Of a stretch of DNA of 64,000 bases, positions 18,908 through 30,474 are shown one piece after another (positions within the stretch are counted from its first letter, which is position 1; the number at the start of each line of letters is the position of its first letter). A program made the translations under genes and the position numbers. Under the pieces are notes generated by a model. It searched no databases and had not been told where the DNA came from. It saw nothing but the letters and a program-made list of their open reading frames with translations. Source of the DNA: Nostoc sp. 'Peltigera membranacea cyanobiont' 210A (GTDB taxonomy: Bacteria > Cyanobacteriota > Cyanobacteriia > Cyanobacteriales > Nostocaceae); contig NZ_NOLJ01000001.1 in assembly GCF_002246015.1 (NCBI RefSeq), positions 682,293 to 746,292 on the forward strand, given 5' to 3'.

Positions 18908-19969
18908 TTACTCTAGGAGAATTTCCCACTCTAAAGGAGTGCCTCTTTTCAAGTTTTTGGTAACTTTTTTGCCTAATAAAACTTCATAATATTTAGGTGG
19001 TAAGCCAAATCCTGGACGTATCGCTCTCAAATTTTCCGGTGTTAACACATCTCCGGCTTTTATATCTTGTGAAATGTAGAGCGATCGCCTAAAGTTTAAT
19101 GATGCTTTCTCAGCTTCTGTCGGGCCGTAATTTATATTACCCAATGCTTGCCAAGCTCTTTCAGTTTCCACAACCAGTTGCTGCATTTCTTCTGGTTCCA
19201 TTGAAAAAGCGGAATCAACACCACGATCAGCCCGACGGAGGGTAAAGTGCTTTTCAATAAATGTCGCCCCTAAAGCAACACTCGCAACAGCAACACCAAT
19301 CCCCATCGAGTGATCTGATAAACCCACCTGTACATTGAACAAATCACGCAGATGAGGAATAGTCAACAAGTTACTATCCTTTGGTGTTGCTGGATAAGTA
19401 CTTGTGCATTTGAGTAGTATTAAATCCTGACAACCCGATTCGCGCGCCGTCCGCACTGTTTCGTCTAACTCCGAAACTGTCGCCATACCAGTAGAGATAA
19501 TCATCGGTTTACCAGTGGTAGCAACTTTACGGATTAGAGGTAAATCAGTATTTTCAAAAGAGGCAATTTTATAGCAAGGTACCTCTAAGGATTCCAGAAA
19601 ATCTACAGCAGTAGCATCAAAAGGAGTACTAAAGCAGATGATTCCTCGTTCCTTGCAACGGTCAAAAATCGGTTTATGCCATTCCCAAGGAGTATAAGCC
19701 TGTTGGTAAAGCTGATACAACGATTTACCATGCCAAAGACTATTGGGCGTATCAATATAAAAATCACCCTCATGGATATCCAAGGTCATACTATCTGCTG
19801 TATAGGTCTGGAGTTTGAGAGCGTGTACCCCAGCCTTGGCTGCTGCATCAACTATTTCTAGAGCCACTTCTAATGATTGGTTGTGATTGCCTGATAATTC
19901 CGCCACGATAAACGGAGGCTGATCAAAGCTAATTCGATGATTAGCAATTTGGATCTTTCGCTGCAACAT
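18908..19969 (-). CDS. pseI: Pseudaminic acid synthase PseI (NeuB family)
   Basis: Condenses a 6-deoxy diamino-altrose with phosphoenolpyruvate to the nine-carbon nonulosonic acid. Residues 1-280 form the NeuB TIM barrel, with AELSGNHNQ, ALKLQTYTADSMTLD, STPFDATAVDFLE, IISTGMATVSELDE, LLKCTSTYPA, GLSDHSMG and EKHFTL. The C-terminal SAF domain runs RRSLYISQDIKAGDVLTPENLRAIRPG. The pseudaminate branch is favoured over NeuB/LegI by the TYTADSMT motif and by PseB, PseC and PseG in the operon. ATG at 19969, four bases after the formyltransferase stop. Last gene of the tight operon; a 94-bp gap separates it from the giant glycosyltransferase. Confidence 0.94.
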   Translation of the reverse strand: MLQRKIQIANHRISFDQPPFIVAELSGNHNQSLEVALEIVDAAAKAGVHALKLQTYTADSMTLDIHEGDFYIDTPNSLWHGKSLYQLYQQAYTPWEWHKPIFDRCKERGIICFSTPFDATAVDFLESLEVPCYKIASFENTDLPLIRKVATTGKPMIISTGMATVSELDETVRTARESGCQDLILLKCTSTYPATPKDSNLLTIPHLRDLFNVQVGLSDHSMGIGVAVASVALGATFIEKHFTLRRADRGVDSAFSMEPEEMQQLVVETERAWQALGNINYGPTEAEKASLNFRRSLYISQDIKAGDVLTPENLRAIRPGFGLPPKYYEVLLGKKVTKNLKRGTPLEWEILLE

Positions 19970-19973
19970 ATTC

Positions 19974-20552
19974 TCACGACCTTTTTAAAGCTTTACCTAT
20001 CAGTTCACAAACAGGTGTATCCCAACCTTTAGTCAGTAGATATTCATACTGAACACGATCTCGTAAAAGATGATATGAACCCCAGTTTGGTTGAGGATGT
20101 GATTTGATTCTTCCCTCTCGGATATCTAGCCAATATCTTCTAAAAAGCTCCTGTGCGACTATGGACAATTTCTCATAGCTTGTTCTTAATGTCTCATCAG
20201 TGGAAAAATTCACTTTTTCTTGAACCAGAATTTCACCAGTATCAACTCCACAATCCATATGGTGAATAGTCACACCTTTAGGAGTATTCTCTAGAAAACT
20301 CCACAGATTCGGATCTGCACCTCTGTTCCAGGGTAATAGCGATATGTGAATATTAATAGCTTTATTAGGAAACTTATCTAAAACATCTTGGTTTAAGATA
20401 TATCTATATCCGTAGCTAACAATAAACTCAATATTTTCTAAAGTATTGTAATTATATTTAATGTTGTTTTCAATATTGATAACTTGATCGCCAAAAGAAG
20501 CAATAATTTCTATCAATTCTGGGCGATAAGAACCTAATAATAGTATTGTCAT
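19974..20552 (-). CDS. Formyltransferase-family protein in nonulosonate operon
   Basis: A 192-residue protein with the catalytic set of 10-formyl-tetrahydrofolate-dependent transferases: Asn and His in NIHISLLPWNRG, and Asp in CGVDTGEILVQ. It is shorter than Met-tRNA formyltransferase and lacks the C-terminal tRNA-binding domain, as sugar N-formyltransferases do. An ATG at 20552 overlaps the pseG stop as ATGA, which fixes the start over an upstream TTG at 20561. No PseH acetyltransferase is in the operon, so I infer that this enzyme formylates the 4-amino group of the altrose precursor, giving a 7-N-formyl pseudaminic acid. The folate donor and target amine are inference. Confidence 0.85.
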   Translation of the reverse strand: MTILLLGSYRPELIEIIASFGDQVINIENNIKYNYNTLENIEFIVSYGYRYILNQDVLDKFPNKAINIHISLLPWNRGADPNLWSFLENTPKGVTIHHMDCGVDTGEILVQEKVNFSTDETLRTSYEKLSIVAQELFRRYWLDIREGRIKSHPQPNWGSYHLLRDRVQYEYLLTKGWDTPVCELIGKALKRS

Positions 20553-21592
20553 AAATTGCAAATTTTACTGACTAATTTTGTTACTATTTGAATACTTCCT
20601 TTACCATCTACTAACAATTGACCATATCTGCTAATGTCTGAGCGAGTCTGGGGTGATAGCAATAATTGTGAAACTACTTCTGATATTTCACTTATTGAAA
20701 TATCCTCAAACTCTCCTAGATTAAAGCATAGTCTCATATCATTAAGTGTTTGTGCGATCGCTTGTTGATTGTCAGCCAAAACTAACACAATACTTGGTAA
20801 ACCCATAAAAGCCAATTCCCAGCTAGTAGAGCCACCAGATGCGATCGCCACATCAGCCCAAGCCATTAGTTCGGGCATATTAGTTACATTCCTCTTCAAG
20901 TGGATGGGAAACCTTGAATCTAAGGAAGCTGATTGCAATTGTTCATAATGAGGATTACTTCCCCCCACTACTACAACAGTTTCCAAGGCATCTAATTTTA
21001 CTAATTGCAGGGCTTTTATAACTTTAAGAGTTACATTATCTGGATCGCTACCGCCCAATGTTACCAAAACCTTACGAGCGATCGTCGGGGTCTCTCTTTC
21101 CCACCCACGCCACTGCCAAAACTCCCGGCGTAATAGGGCGTATTTCAGACCTAGCAGAAGCTGAGTATATGGTTCTCGGTTCGCGTATAGCCCCTCATGA
21201 GCATAAATATTCTGATTTAAGACCAGATCTGCATAGTAGTGGTCTGCATGTGCATAATCATCAATACATAGCAGACTTAGACCAGCATCTTTGATTACTC
21301 GTTGATACTCAGCACCAAAGTGGTATCCATCTGCTACTAACCAATTTGCATCTAGCTGGCGTGCAAAACTAGCAGTTTCCCTTGCATCCTCAATACTTCC
21401 CCAAGCAACTGACAGGTGAACTACTTTTATTCCCTCTGATAACAGCCTCTGTTCTAACGTAGGAACTGAGTTAGACATTAAAAAAATTGCCTGTTTTTCA
21501 GTGTTCTGCCAAGCTTGAGCTAATGCCAAACAACGCATTAAGTGACCAGTACCAATTTGGGTAGATGCATCTACACGAAAAACTAAATTCAT
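20549..21592 (-). CDS. pseG: PseG-type UDP-sugar hydrolase
   Basis: Hydrolyses UDP from the UDP-2,4-diacylamino-2,4,6-trideoxy-altrose intermediate, freeing the sugar for PseI. It is a GT-B fold protein of 347 residues. The N-terminal motif FRVDASTQIGTGHLMRCLALAQAW contains the catalytic His of the GxGHxxR pattern. The C-terminal half has the nucleotide-binding motifs VTLGGSDPDN and WADVAIASGGSTSWELAFMGLPSIVL. ATG at 21592 overlaps the aminotransferase stop by 4 bp, and its own stop overlaps the formyltransferase start by 4 bp. If the 4-amine is formylated rather than acetylated, this enzyme must accept that variant. Confidence 0.94.
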   Translation of the reverse strand: MNLVFRVDASTQIGTGHLMRCLALAQAWQNTEKQAIFLMSNSVPTLEQRLLSEGIKVVHLSVAWGSIEDARETASFARQLDANWLVADGYHFGAEYQRVIKDAGLSLLCIDDYAHADHYYADLVLNQNIYAHEGLYANREPYTQLLLGLKYALLRREFWQWRGWERETPTIARKVLVTLGGSDPDNVTLKVIKALQLVKLDALETVVVVGGSNPHYEQLQSASLDSRFPIHLKRNVTNMPELMAWADVAIASGGSTSWELAFMGLPSIVLVLADNQQAIAQTLNDMRLCFNLGEFEDISISEISEVVSQLLLSPQTRSDISRYGQLLVDGKGSIQIVTKLVSKICNL

Positions 21593-22878
21593 CTGATTTT
21601 AAATAACGGTTCTAATGGTTGGCACTTGAGATATTTCTCTAAGGATTGATTGTCAACTACCTCTTTTAAAATTTGAAAAACTTGAGTGTAAGCTGTTAGT
21701 AGAGTTTCTACATCAGAATCATTATGAGAATAACTCATATTGTGAGTTCCAAGGGTCAAAATTCCTCTAGCAAACATTTCTTGGAGAAAAAGGGTTTTAA
21801 TCTGCAATTGGCTATATAAATTTACTTCTTTAAAAAGTAAAAATGACCAGCTAGAGTGACCAGATATAGATAACATATGAGAGATTTGATAATGCTCAAG
21901 AAGCTGCTGCACACCTGATATTATTTTTTGTCCCTGCTTTTTCAGTGTTTCAATAACTGGTAGCTGCTGCAACTTATTCATTGTTGCTTTAGCTGCTGCT
22001 AAAGAAAGTGTTTCACCTCCAAATGTAAAAGAGAAAAAGACTTCCTCCATTAACTGCATAATCTCCGCTTTACCTGTTACAGCAGATAAAGGATAACCAT
22101 TGGCTAATCCTTTACCAAAAGTTGCTAGGTCTGGGATGACACCGAAATATTCTTGTGCGCCCCCATTTGCAAAACGAAATCCTGTAATCGTTTCATCAAA
22201 AATTAGCAGTGCGCCATTTTGATGAGCTAACTGTTTGACGCCTTCTAAAAAGCCTTCTTTAGGTTCAACTACATTCATCGGCTCCATTATTACCGCAGCA
22301 ACTTCATTGGGGTACTGGGTAAATATCTGATGCAATGAATCTAAGTCATTGTAATTAAAAGAGTGAGTCAAAGCTTGAACACACTTTGGTACTCCTCGAT
22401 TGCGCGTAGTAGAGGAAATATACCAATCGTGCCAACCATGATAGCCACAGACAGCAACATGATCTCGTCCTGTGTAAGCCCTAGCTAAGCGAATTGCTCC
22501 TGATGTTGCATCTGAACCATTCTTGCCAAAGCGTACCATTTCAGCACAAGGCACTATCTCAACCAGTTTTTCAGCTACCTGCATCTCAATGGGGTGAGGT
22601 AAGGAAAAAAGCACTCCTTCTTCTATTTGTTGAAGCACCGCCGCATTTACATCTGGGTCACTGTACCCAAGTGTTATGGCTGCTAAACCATTGATGAAGT
22701 CAATATACTCATTCCCATCAACATCCCAAACATGGCTACCAAAGCCTTTATGTATAAAATAAGGAGAAACACCAAAGGGATATTGAGTTCTACTCTTACT
22801 AAAGGTTTGCGTTCCCAATGGTATAGTTTGAAGTGCTCTTGCCAAAAATATTTCAGAATTATAATAACGTTCTGACAC
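21589..22878 (-). CDS. Class III PLP aminotransferase, glutamate-1-semialdehyde-mutase-like
   Basis: A 429-residue fold-type I PLP enzyme related to HemL but in a sugar operon. It shows VWDVDGNEYIDF, GKNGSDATSGAIRLARAYTGRD, the PLP Asp region IFDETITGFRFANGG and the PLP Lys in ATFGKGLANGYPLSAVTGK. It is not the housekeeping heme enzyme: its N-terminus (FSKSRTQYPFGVSPYFIHKGFG) and its context differ. Similar paralogues accompany SpsF-like cytidylyltransferases in other surface-sugar clusters. The substrate is unknown; it may put an extra amino group on the nonulosonate. GTG start at 22878, two bases after the cytidylyltransferase stop; 4-bp overlap with pseG. Confidence 0.85.
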   Translation of the reverse strand: MSERYYNSEIFLARALQTIPLGTQTFSKSRTQYPFGVSPYFIHKGFGSHVWDVDGNEYIDFINGLAAITLGYSDPDVNAAVLQQIEEGVLFSLPHPIEMQVAEKLVEIVPCAEMVRFGKNGSDATSGAIRLARAYTGRDHVAVCGYHGWHDWYISSTTRNRGVPKCVQALTHSFNYNDLDSLHQIFTQYPNEVAAVIMEPMNVVEPKEGFLEGVKQLAHQNGALLIFDETITGFRFANGGAQEYFGVIPDLATFGKGLANGYPLSAVTGKAEIMQLMEEVFFSFTFGGETLSLAAAKATMNKLQQLPVIETLKKQGQKIISGVQQLLEHYQISHMLSISGHSSWSFLLFKEVNLYSQLQIKTLFLQEMFARGILTLGTHNMSYSHNDSDVETLLTAYTQVFQILKEVVDNQSLEKYLKCQPLEPLFKIR

Positions 22879-22880
22879 AG

Positions 22881-23657
22881 TTAATCTTCCCCAATCTTGT
22901 TTAGAAACAATTCATCAACCAGTAATGATTTTTGCCAACCTTCGTTACGCTGATAGCAAGTATTGAAATTTTTTAAATAGGAATTTACTTCTAAAAAATC
23001 CAAAATATCTTGAGTCGCAAACTTAGGGTTATTTGGATATAAAGCTTCGTAAATATTTGCAATTAAATCAAAGTCTAATTGTTCATCAACAGTCCAGCGT
23101 AAATGGGACAAATTACTATTATTTTTGTAAACTCCTATATGAAAAAGGTGCGGCTGTTGATTAATAAAAGGAGTTACATGCTCTCTTTGTGAAGGCAGCT
23201 TGGCTTCTTTCCAAGCTTGCTCTAAGCATTTGAAACGGCATATTTCTACATCCAGTCCATCTGGATAGGTGGGTTCAAGAGCATTACTAGCATAATCAAA
23301 ATCTCCAGTTAAATAAAACTTAATAACTTCATCAATTAATTCTGGATCAGCTAGTGGGCAATCACCTGTTAACCTAACTATATGCTCTGGAGAATTCAAT
23401 TTAGCTGCTTGGTAAAAGCGATCTAGGACATCCTCTAAATTTCCGCGATAACATCCTACATTAATGTTTATACACAAATTTTCAATAGCATCGTCTGTAA
23501 CATCCTTGCTTGTGGCAACTAGAAGATAATCAATCAGCTTTGCACGCTTTATTCGTTCAATTTGTAGTGCTAACATCGGTACCCCAAGAATAGGCTTGAG
23601 TACCTTTCCCCTAAAGCGGGATGAAGAAAACCGTGCTTGCAGAATTGCTAAAATCAT
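22881..23657 (-). CDS. pseF: Cytidylyltransferase, SpsF/PseF-like
   Basis: Predicted to activate the nonulosonic acid with CTP to CMP-sugar, the donor for glycosyltransferases. It has the nucleotidyltransferase signature AILQARFSSSRFRGKVLKPILGVPML at the start and LTGDCPLADPELIDEVI for metal and nucleotide binding. The ATG at 23657 overlaps the methyltransferase stop as ATGA and has a strong AGGAGG about 5 bp before it, which decides against a longer frame opening at 23711. It belongs to the COG1861/SpsF group rather than the classic NeuA group, so the symbol is by pathway position. 258 residues. Confidence 0.88.
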   Translation of the reverse strand: MILAILQARFSSSRFRGKVLKPILGVPMLALQIERIKRAKLIDYLLVATSKDVTDDAIENLCININVGCYRGNLEDVLDRFYQAAKLNSPEHIVRLTGDCPLADPELIDEVIKFYLTGDFDYASNALEPTYPDGLDVEICRFKCLEQAWKEAKLPSQREHVTPFINQQPHLFHIGVYKNNSNLSHLRWTVDEQLDFDLIANIYEALYPNNPKFATQDILDFLEVNSYLKNFNTCYQRNEGWQKSLLVDELFLNKIGED

Positions 23658-24328
23658 GTGACCTCCTGATAAAAACCTTGTAAAGACTTTTGCAGAAGGG
23701 TACAAACCCATCTTGAGGAGGAATCACAAACTTGTATAGCCAACTCTGGCTGATCGTGATTGGATGTGATTTTAGCAATTTCTTTATAAGTTACTAATGC
23801 CTCAAATATTTTGGCGTAGTCTTGTTTATAAGTATAAATTTGTTCGTTTGGTAAGTGGTGATAGTGGCGACGTTGAGGGCAATCTGGTAAAAAATCGCCT
23901 AAAAGTAAAATACCACCATCTGCGGTCAATCTATCTATTTCAGCTATAGTTTTAGCTAGCTTTTCACGGTCTATCCAGTGCATTACAGCACCAACTATTA
24001 CCAAATCAAACTGATAGTTAATAGGGATGTTTGTTAGTAATCCTTGATATAAATTTAAATATGGATAACGCTGTTTACCATCTTGGATTGCTTCCAAACT
24101 TGCATCAATACCAACTAAATTTATATCTCCAAATTTTTCACTTAGCTGATTAAGACGCCAACCATTAGCGCAACCCAAATCAATAATATTTTTAATTTCT
24201 TTTTTTGGCTTTAATAAATCGATAAGATGCAAAGCCCAATCAATCTCAATAGAATCAATTAATACAGCCTTATTGCGTTTAAACCACTGATTGCCTTCAC
24301 CTTCTAAAAAAATCTGATCTTGGCTCAT
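23654..24328 (-). CDS. SAM-dependent methyltransferase
   Basis: Class I methyltransferase of 224 residues. SAM-binding motif I is IIDLGCANGWRLNQL (about 45-59), followed by the acidic strand end LVGIDAS and the motif-IV-like FDLVIVGAVMHWID. Its place inside the overlapping nonulosonate operon (one base after the upstream aldo/keto reductase start region, ATGA overlap with pseF) suggests it methylates the sugar or the glycan terminus. Substrate unknown. ATG at 24328. Confidence 0.85.
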   Translation of the reverse strand: MSQDQIFLEGEGNQWFKRNKAVLIDSIEIDWALHLIDLLKPKKEIKNIIDLGCANGWRLNQLSEKFGDINLVGIDASLEAIQDGKQRYPYLNLYQGLLTNIPINYQFDLVIVGAVMHWIDREKLAKTIAEIDRLTADGGILLLGDFLPDCPQRRHYHHLPNEQIYTYKQDYAKIFEALVTYKEIAKITSNHDQPELAIQVCDSSSRWVCTLLQKSLQGFYQEVT

Positions 24329-24329
24329 A

Positions 24330-25207
24330 TTAAAATTTCCAATTCGTAGGGTTCAAGATAGAATTATTTGTTAAAGCAAATTGTAAGAATACATCATTTA
24401 AAAAAAAATTATTTTCAAATGCTAATAAAATGTCTGACAAATGTTGTAAATTATTAACACCTATAACCATACATTCAATTTCTTTAATATTTTTAATGAA
24501 ACTTATAGATGCTTGTAATGGTGAGATATTATTCTGCAATAGTATTTCATGATATTTTTTTAAATGATTTTTAATGGAATCAAAATAAGATGGTAGAGAT
24601 TCTGGCTCCATTAATAATAAACCTTGAAAAAATATTGAACGCGCATGAATTTCTATACCATTTTTTTTAAGGTAGCTTAAATTTCCATTTAGTAATAGCC
24701 TTTGATCCAATACGTTAATAGGCAACTGAATTAAATCTATTGCATACTTTTCTAAAACACTTTCAATTTCTTCTTGAGAATAAACAGACACTCCTATTTT
24801 ATTGATAAATTTCTTGTCTTTAAGATGGAGCATTTTCTCCATCAGATATGGTCCATTATCTCCTAGTAAATCTTTGGCTTGATGTATCAATAAACCATAA
24901 ACAGAGGGTTGATTTAATGTAGATAAAGACTGATAGAAAGTATTCTCTAAAATTTGAATATCATCATATGTAATACAATTTGGGGAAAATTTAGGAGTCT
25001 TTGTCACAATTTTGAAGTTGTGATTATCAGGAATTAACTTTCCCAAAACCTCTTCACTAGTTCCATAAGCAGGGGCTGTATCTAAAACCTGAATTACATT
25101 TTTTTCTGCTAGAGCTAATATTTTTGCTACTTCCCCTGTTGGTGTTTTTCCTTCTTTATTAGATATTCCATAATCTAAACCAAATTGTGCAGTACCAATA
25201 CCTAATT

Positions 25208-25211
<4 letters not shown>
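24330..25211 (-). CDS. Aldo/keto reductase in nonulosonate operon
   Basis: NADPH-dependent aldo/keto reductase of 293 residues. It opens MKLGIGTAQFGLDYGISN and has the catalytic Asp-Tyr region VLDTAPAYGTSEEVLGK (residues 41-57), the catalytic-Lys strand VTKTPKFS, YGLLIHQ, and the C-terminal cofactor segment CMVIGVNNLQHL. Relatives occur in surface-polysaccharide clusters next to SpsF-like genes. No step of the standard pseudaminate pathway needs it, so it likely makes a modified sugar or a side group. ATG at 25211 overlaps the pseC stop (ATGA). Its DNA is more AT-rich than its neighbours. Confidence 0.88.
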
Positions 25212-27423
<2,212 letters not shown>

Positions 27424-27436
27424 TTAGGTGAAATTG

Positions 27437-27862
27437 CTACTTAGATTTTGGCGGCTTGTTTGTACTGCGATCGCTATTTCCCTCTTGCTTCTTAATCTTC
27501 TCTAATACAACTTTGTAATCTTGCCGCTCAGGGTGCAACTTCACCAACTTCTCCAAAGGTTCCATCGCACCTTTCGTATCTTTCAATTGCAACCGCAGCA
27601 CAGACAGTTTCTCTAAAGCAAGTTGGTTTTCTGGTTCCCGTTGTAAAACCAACTCGTAGCCGCGCACCTGTTGCTCTAATCCTGACTCAGGAGAAGCAGA
27701 CGCAGTTGCTGGCTTTGGTTGAGTAGCCTGTTGGATTACCGGAATAACTGCAAATACCGTAGAACCAAAAAACGAGAACATCGACACTATCGTGACGATC
27801 TTTTGTCGCCGCTGAATCTGCTTTTTGCGGGTAATTAGGTATTCTTCGTCTGAACTAGCCAT
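27437..27862 (-). CDS. Single-span membrane protein with TPR-like repeats
   Basis: A 141-residue protein with a basic cytoplasmic start ([12 protein letters not shown]), one membrane span ([21 protein letters not shown], residues 22-42), a Pro/Ala/Ser linker and two TPR-like helical pairs ([27 protein letters not shown] and [25 protein letters not shown]). Probably a scaffold at the membrane; partner unknown. It lies just upstream of pseB on the same strand and could head the operon, but similar proteins are widespread in cyanobacteria without this context. Ends in a Lys/Pro-rich tail. Confidence 0.8.
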   Translation of the reverse strand: MASSDEEYLITRKKQIQRRQKIVTIVSMFSFFGSTVFAVIPVIQQATQPKPATASASPESGLEQQVRGYELVLQREPENQLALEKLSVLRLQLKDTKGAMEPLEKLVKLHPERQDYKVVLEKIKKQEGNSDRSTNKPPKSK

Positions 27863-28773
27863 GCCTCACATACTTGCTGTGGTAAATACTTAGGTATCAG
27901 CAAGCCTCCCGTTCTGAGGATACCCATCTGCTCAACAGAAACTAACATCCTCGCAAAAAATTTTTTACACAAACTTCAAATGCTGACTCTGAAGACGAGA
28001 GAACCTTATGGTAAGCCTATGCTGTACTGCCAATTTTGCCATGCGTAGTTTACCGCCGTAGGCATCGCTCCTATACCTCAAAGCAAAACCCTACCCTGTG
28101 CCCTAACAAGTCTTATTCTCTGAGCAAAATATTAAAATTATATAAAGATTTGCAATTATTTTACCTAAAGCCAGATGTTTGCGATAATGTAAATAACATT
28201 TAAATCAACAGTAAAGACTAGATATCTCTACTCAATTGCAAATTTCCCTGTCAGTCAAAAACTTTCAAACTAGCTCGTATCCTATAGCTACTGCAACAAG
28301 CAAGCATATTTTTCCTAATTTAAACAAACAGAATTTTCCCAGTAGTCCTCAGTCACGCTACTTAGTGGAACTTCCCTGAGGACTAATTATTCTGCTCGGC
28401 CTCCACAATAGATATCTTACGAAAGGTAGTGTTGCACTGTTGCGGAAAAAAGGTACAGGTAAAGAGGAAAAGCAAAAGGAGCAAAGGTTAAAGAAAAAAG
28501 GGGAAAGATAAACATCCCTTACTCCTTCTCTCAAAACTTTTGTCTGGCTTCTGCAAAAAGTTTAAGGACTACTTGGTAAAATTGGGATTTTCTGGTGGTA
28601 ATTACCGTACAAAACCGAATTTACCAGTAACTTAGTAGAGTTTGTTATGGTATAGTTAGAAAGTTAAGACTAGCTTTACCAAATTACACCACTCTACGGG
28701 CCGGCAACAATTGCAGAATGGAAAGCAGTTTTAATTAAGCATTTACCCACAAAATCAGAATTCAATCGAGGTT
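27863..28773. other. 911-bp region without a protein gene
   Basis: No frame here has coding character. It holds a fragment of the GCGATGCCTACGGCGG repeat family at 28053-28069, a perfect 10-bp hairpin at 28343-28385 and a purine-rich stretch about 28440-28510. It is moderately AT-rich. Promoters for the divergent genes on both sides must lie here. A small RNA is possible but not shown. Confidence 0.6.
28343..28385. repeat. Perfect 10-bp inverted repeat (hairpin) in gene desert
   Basis: TAGTCCTCAG at 28343-28352 and CTGAGGACTA at 28376-28385, with a 23-base loop that can form a smaller CAC/GTG stem. No T-tract follows, so a terminator is unlikely. Possible structured RNA. Confidence 0.55.
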
Positions 28774-28992
28774 ATGACTCAGCAAGTGATTCACCCAATG
28801 GTGAAATTGCAGCGCAACGTGCAATCACTCATAGAATCGAATATTATCAAGCCAAGCGATAGCATCTGGAAAATCGCTCTGCTCTATGGTAATGAATGGC
28901 AGCACTGGAAACAGGAACTGCAAGACTTTGGCTTTAGTATGCAAGACCCAGTTAGTGAATTGCTAGCTGTAGAAACTTGGGATGAGGAGTAG
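28774..28992 (+). CDS. Small conserved cyanobacterial protein (DUF4327-like)
   Basis: A 72-residue soluble protein, MTQQVIHPMVKLQ... to ...ELLAVETWDEE, which I recognise as the DUF4327-type small cyanobacterial family from its opening and the DSIWKIALLYGNEW block. Function unknown. ATG at 28774 with GAGG six bases before it. No operon partner; the FHA kinase converges on it from downstream. Confidence 0.75.
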   Translation: MTQQVIHPMVKLQRNVQSLIESNIIKPSDSIWKIALLYGNEWQHWKQELQDFGFSMQDPVSELLAVETWDEE

Positions 28993-29030
28993 GGAATAGG
29001 GATGGGAATTTTTAATATTCACCACTTCCT

Positions 29031-29055
29031 AGACGCGATTAATCACGTCTCTACA
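29031..29055. repeat. Palindrome AGACGCGATTAATCACGTCT
   Basis: A 20-bp palindrome with one mismatch, followed by CTACA. A close copy, ACGCGATTAATCGCGT plus CTCTAC, lies at 38937-38957 between the two clp genes. It belongs to a dispersed palindrome family of this genome. Confidence 0.6.
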
Positions 29056-29068
29056 CACTCCCGACTCT

Positions 29069-30349
29069 CTAAACTTTGCAAGCAGCTAAAGCCGCAGCCA
29101 ATTCCTTTGCATTTTGATAGCGATCGCGTGGCAATGGTTCTGTAACGCGATCGATAACATCTCTTAATTGGGAACTAATGGTGGGAACTTTTGCCACATC
29201 AAACCTGAAGTTTCGCCCTCGTTGGCGGTAATACTTGAACGGGTTTTCGCCTGTGAGCAAAAAAATCAGCGTTGGCCCAATTGCATACAAATCAGATTGA
29301 GTCAAAGGTTGTCCTCGTTCTTGTTCAGGGGCGCAGTAACCTTCTGCACCAATTCGAGTACCAGGCGCTGTGCCAATTTCCTTAACTGCGCCAAAATCTA
29401 GCACCACGATACGATTTTCTGAACTTCGCACCATTAAATTGGCAGGTTTGATATCGCGGTGAATCAGTGGAGGCTCTTGGCTATGAAGATAGTCTAAAAT
29501 ATCGCAGGTTTGGATCATCCAAGCGATCGCTTGGTTTGGTGTCACTGGGCCGGTGGTATAGACGCGTTTATCCAAATCTTGTCCGTGAATTAGTTCCATT
29601 GCCAAGTATTTTTTTCCGCCTTCTACAAAGAAGTCATAATACTTGGGAACTCCTGGATGGTTAAGGGATTTGAGAGTGTGCGCCTCTCGCTCAAATAACT
29701 CTTGAGCTTTGACAATTTTCAGCATATCAGCATTCATTTGCTTCAACACCAGCAGTTGTGGCATACCCGCAATCACACCAGCCTCATCCCAAGCCAGATA
29801 GGTAGTACCCATACCTCCTTGTCCGAGAATTCGCAACACCTGATAATGGCGAATTCTCTGTTGGACTGAGAGAGGTTGACCGCAGTGGATGCAAAACAGA
29901 TTGTTTGGAGAGTTGCCTTCGTGCGTGCAAGTGGAGGATGAATTTGCCAGATTTCTTGCTGAGTAAAGTGTCTCAGCGGCGTTTTCTTCTGTCCCTTGTT
30001 GTTGCGATCGCAAACCAGTTTCTAGTACTGTTACCTCCTGAATTTGGAATTGCAGTATTGGGCCTCCCTGTGCCAATTGCAAAAGGGAATTATCTGGTAA
30101 CGGACTCTGAAGTACAAGGATACCGTTGAGAAAAGTCCCATTTGTACCTTGACTAATCAGCTGCCAAGCATCGCCATTGCTAGCGTCACCGACTTTTCTC
30201 AGTTCTAGATGATGCCGCGAAACTAAACTATCATTTAAAACAACGTGATTATCTGCCGCTCGACCAATCCGAATTATGGAGGAGTTCTCAAAGCTCCACT
30301 GCTGGAGGGGCGTTTTCTGTTGCGGTTCTAACAGGGTCAGACTAACCAC
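29069..30349 (-). CDS. FHA domain - zinc ribbon - Ser/Thr protein kinase
   Basis: A 426-residue eukaryotic-type kinase with its own phosphothreonine-binding domain. Residues 20-95 are the FHA domain (IIRIGRAADNHVVLNDSLVSRHHLELRK). Residues about 140-158 form a C2...C2 zinc ribbon (CTHEG ... FCIHCGQPL). The kinase domain from about 168 has LGQGGMGTTYLAWDE, the ATP Lys in LVLKQMN, HRDIKPANLMV, DFGAVKE and an APE-like YCAPEQERG. No membrane span, so cytoplasmic. GTG start at 30349. The PP2C phosphatase gene lies just upstream on the same strand, 125 bp away across a heptad array. The two probably form a reversible phosphorylation pair. Confidence 0.94.
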   Translation of the reverse strand: MVSLTLLEPQQKTPLQQWSFENSSIIRIGRAADNHVVLNDSLVSRHHLELRKVGDASNGDAWQLISQGTNGTFLNGILVLQSPLPDNSLLQLAQGGPILQFQIQEVTVLETGLRSQQQGTEENAAETLYSARNLANSSSTCTHEGNSPNNLFCIHCGQPLSVQQRIRHYQVLRILGQGGMGTTYLAWDEAGVIAGMPQLLVLKQMNADMLKIVKAQELFEREAHTLKSLNHPGVPKYYDFFVEGGKKYLAMELIHGQDLDKRVYTTGPVTPNQAIAWMIQTCDILDYLHSQEPPLIHRDIKPANLMVRSSENRIVVLDFGAVKEIGTAPGTRIGAEGYCAPEQERGQPLTQSDLYAIGPTLIFLLTGENPFKYYRQRGRNFRFDVAKVPTISSQLRDVIDRVTEPLPRDRYQNAKELAAALAACKV

Positions 30350-30360
30350 AATACAACCTA

Positions 30361-30474
30361 TAAGGTAAATGGATTAGGGATTGGGGATTGGGGATTAGGG
30401 ATTAGGGATTGGAGAGTAGAAAAATTATTTCCCAGTTCCCAGTTCCCAGTCCCCAGTCCCCAGTCCCTTAATTT
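30361..30474. repeat. Heptad repeat pair abutting the PP2C stop codon
   Basis: G-rich arm (GGGGATT, GGGATTA units) at about 30369-30412, spacer with AAATTATTTCCC, C-rich arm (CCCAGTT, CCCCAGT units) at about 30432-30468. The C-rich arm ends two bases from the phosphatase stop. Same design and spacer word as 6426-6534. Confidence 0.8.

Noticed and set aside
21589-22878. Housekeeping hemL (glutamate-1-semialdehyde mutase)
   Set aside because: Its N-terminus and its place in the nonulosonate operon indicate a paralogue with another substrate.
23657-23711. Longer start for the cytidylyltransferase
   Set aside because: The strong AGGAGG and the ATGA overlap at 23657 decide for the shorter form; the extra residues are the methyltransferase end in another frame.
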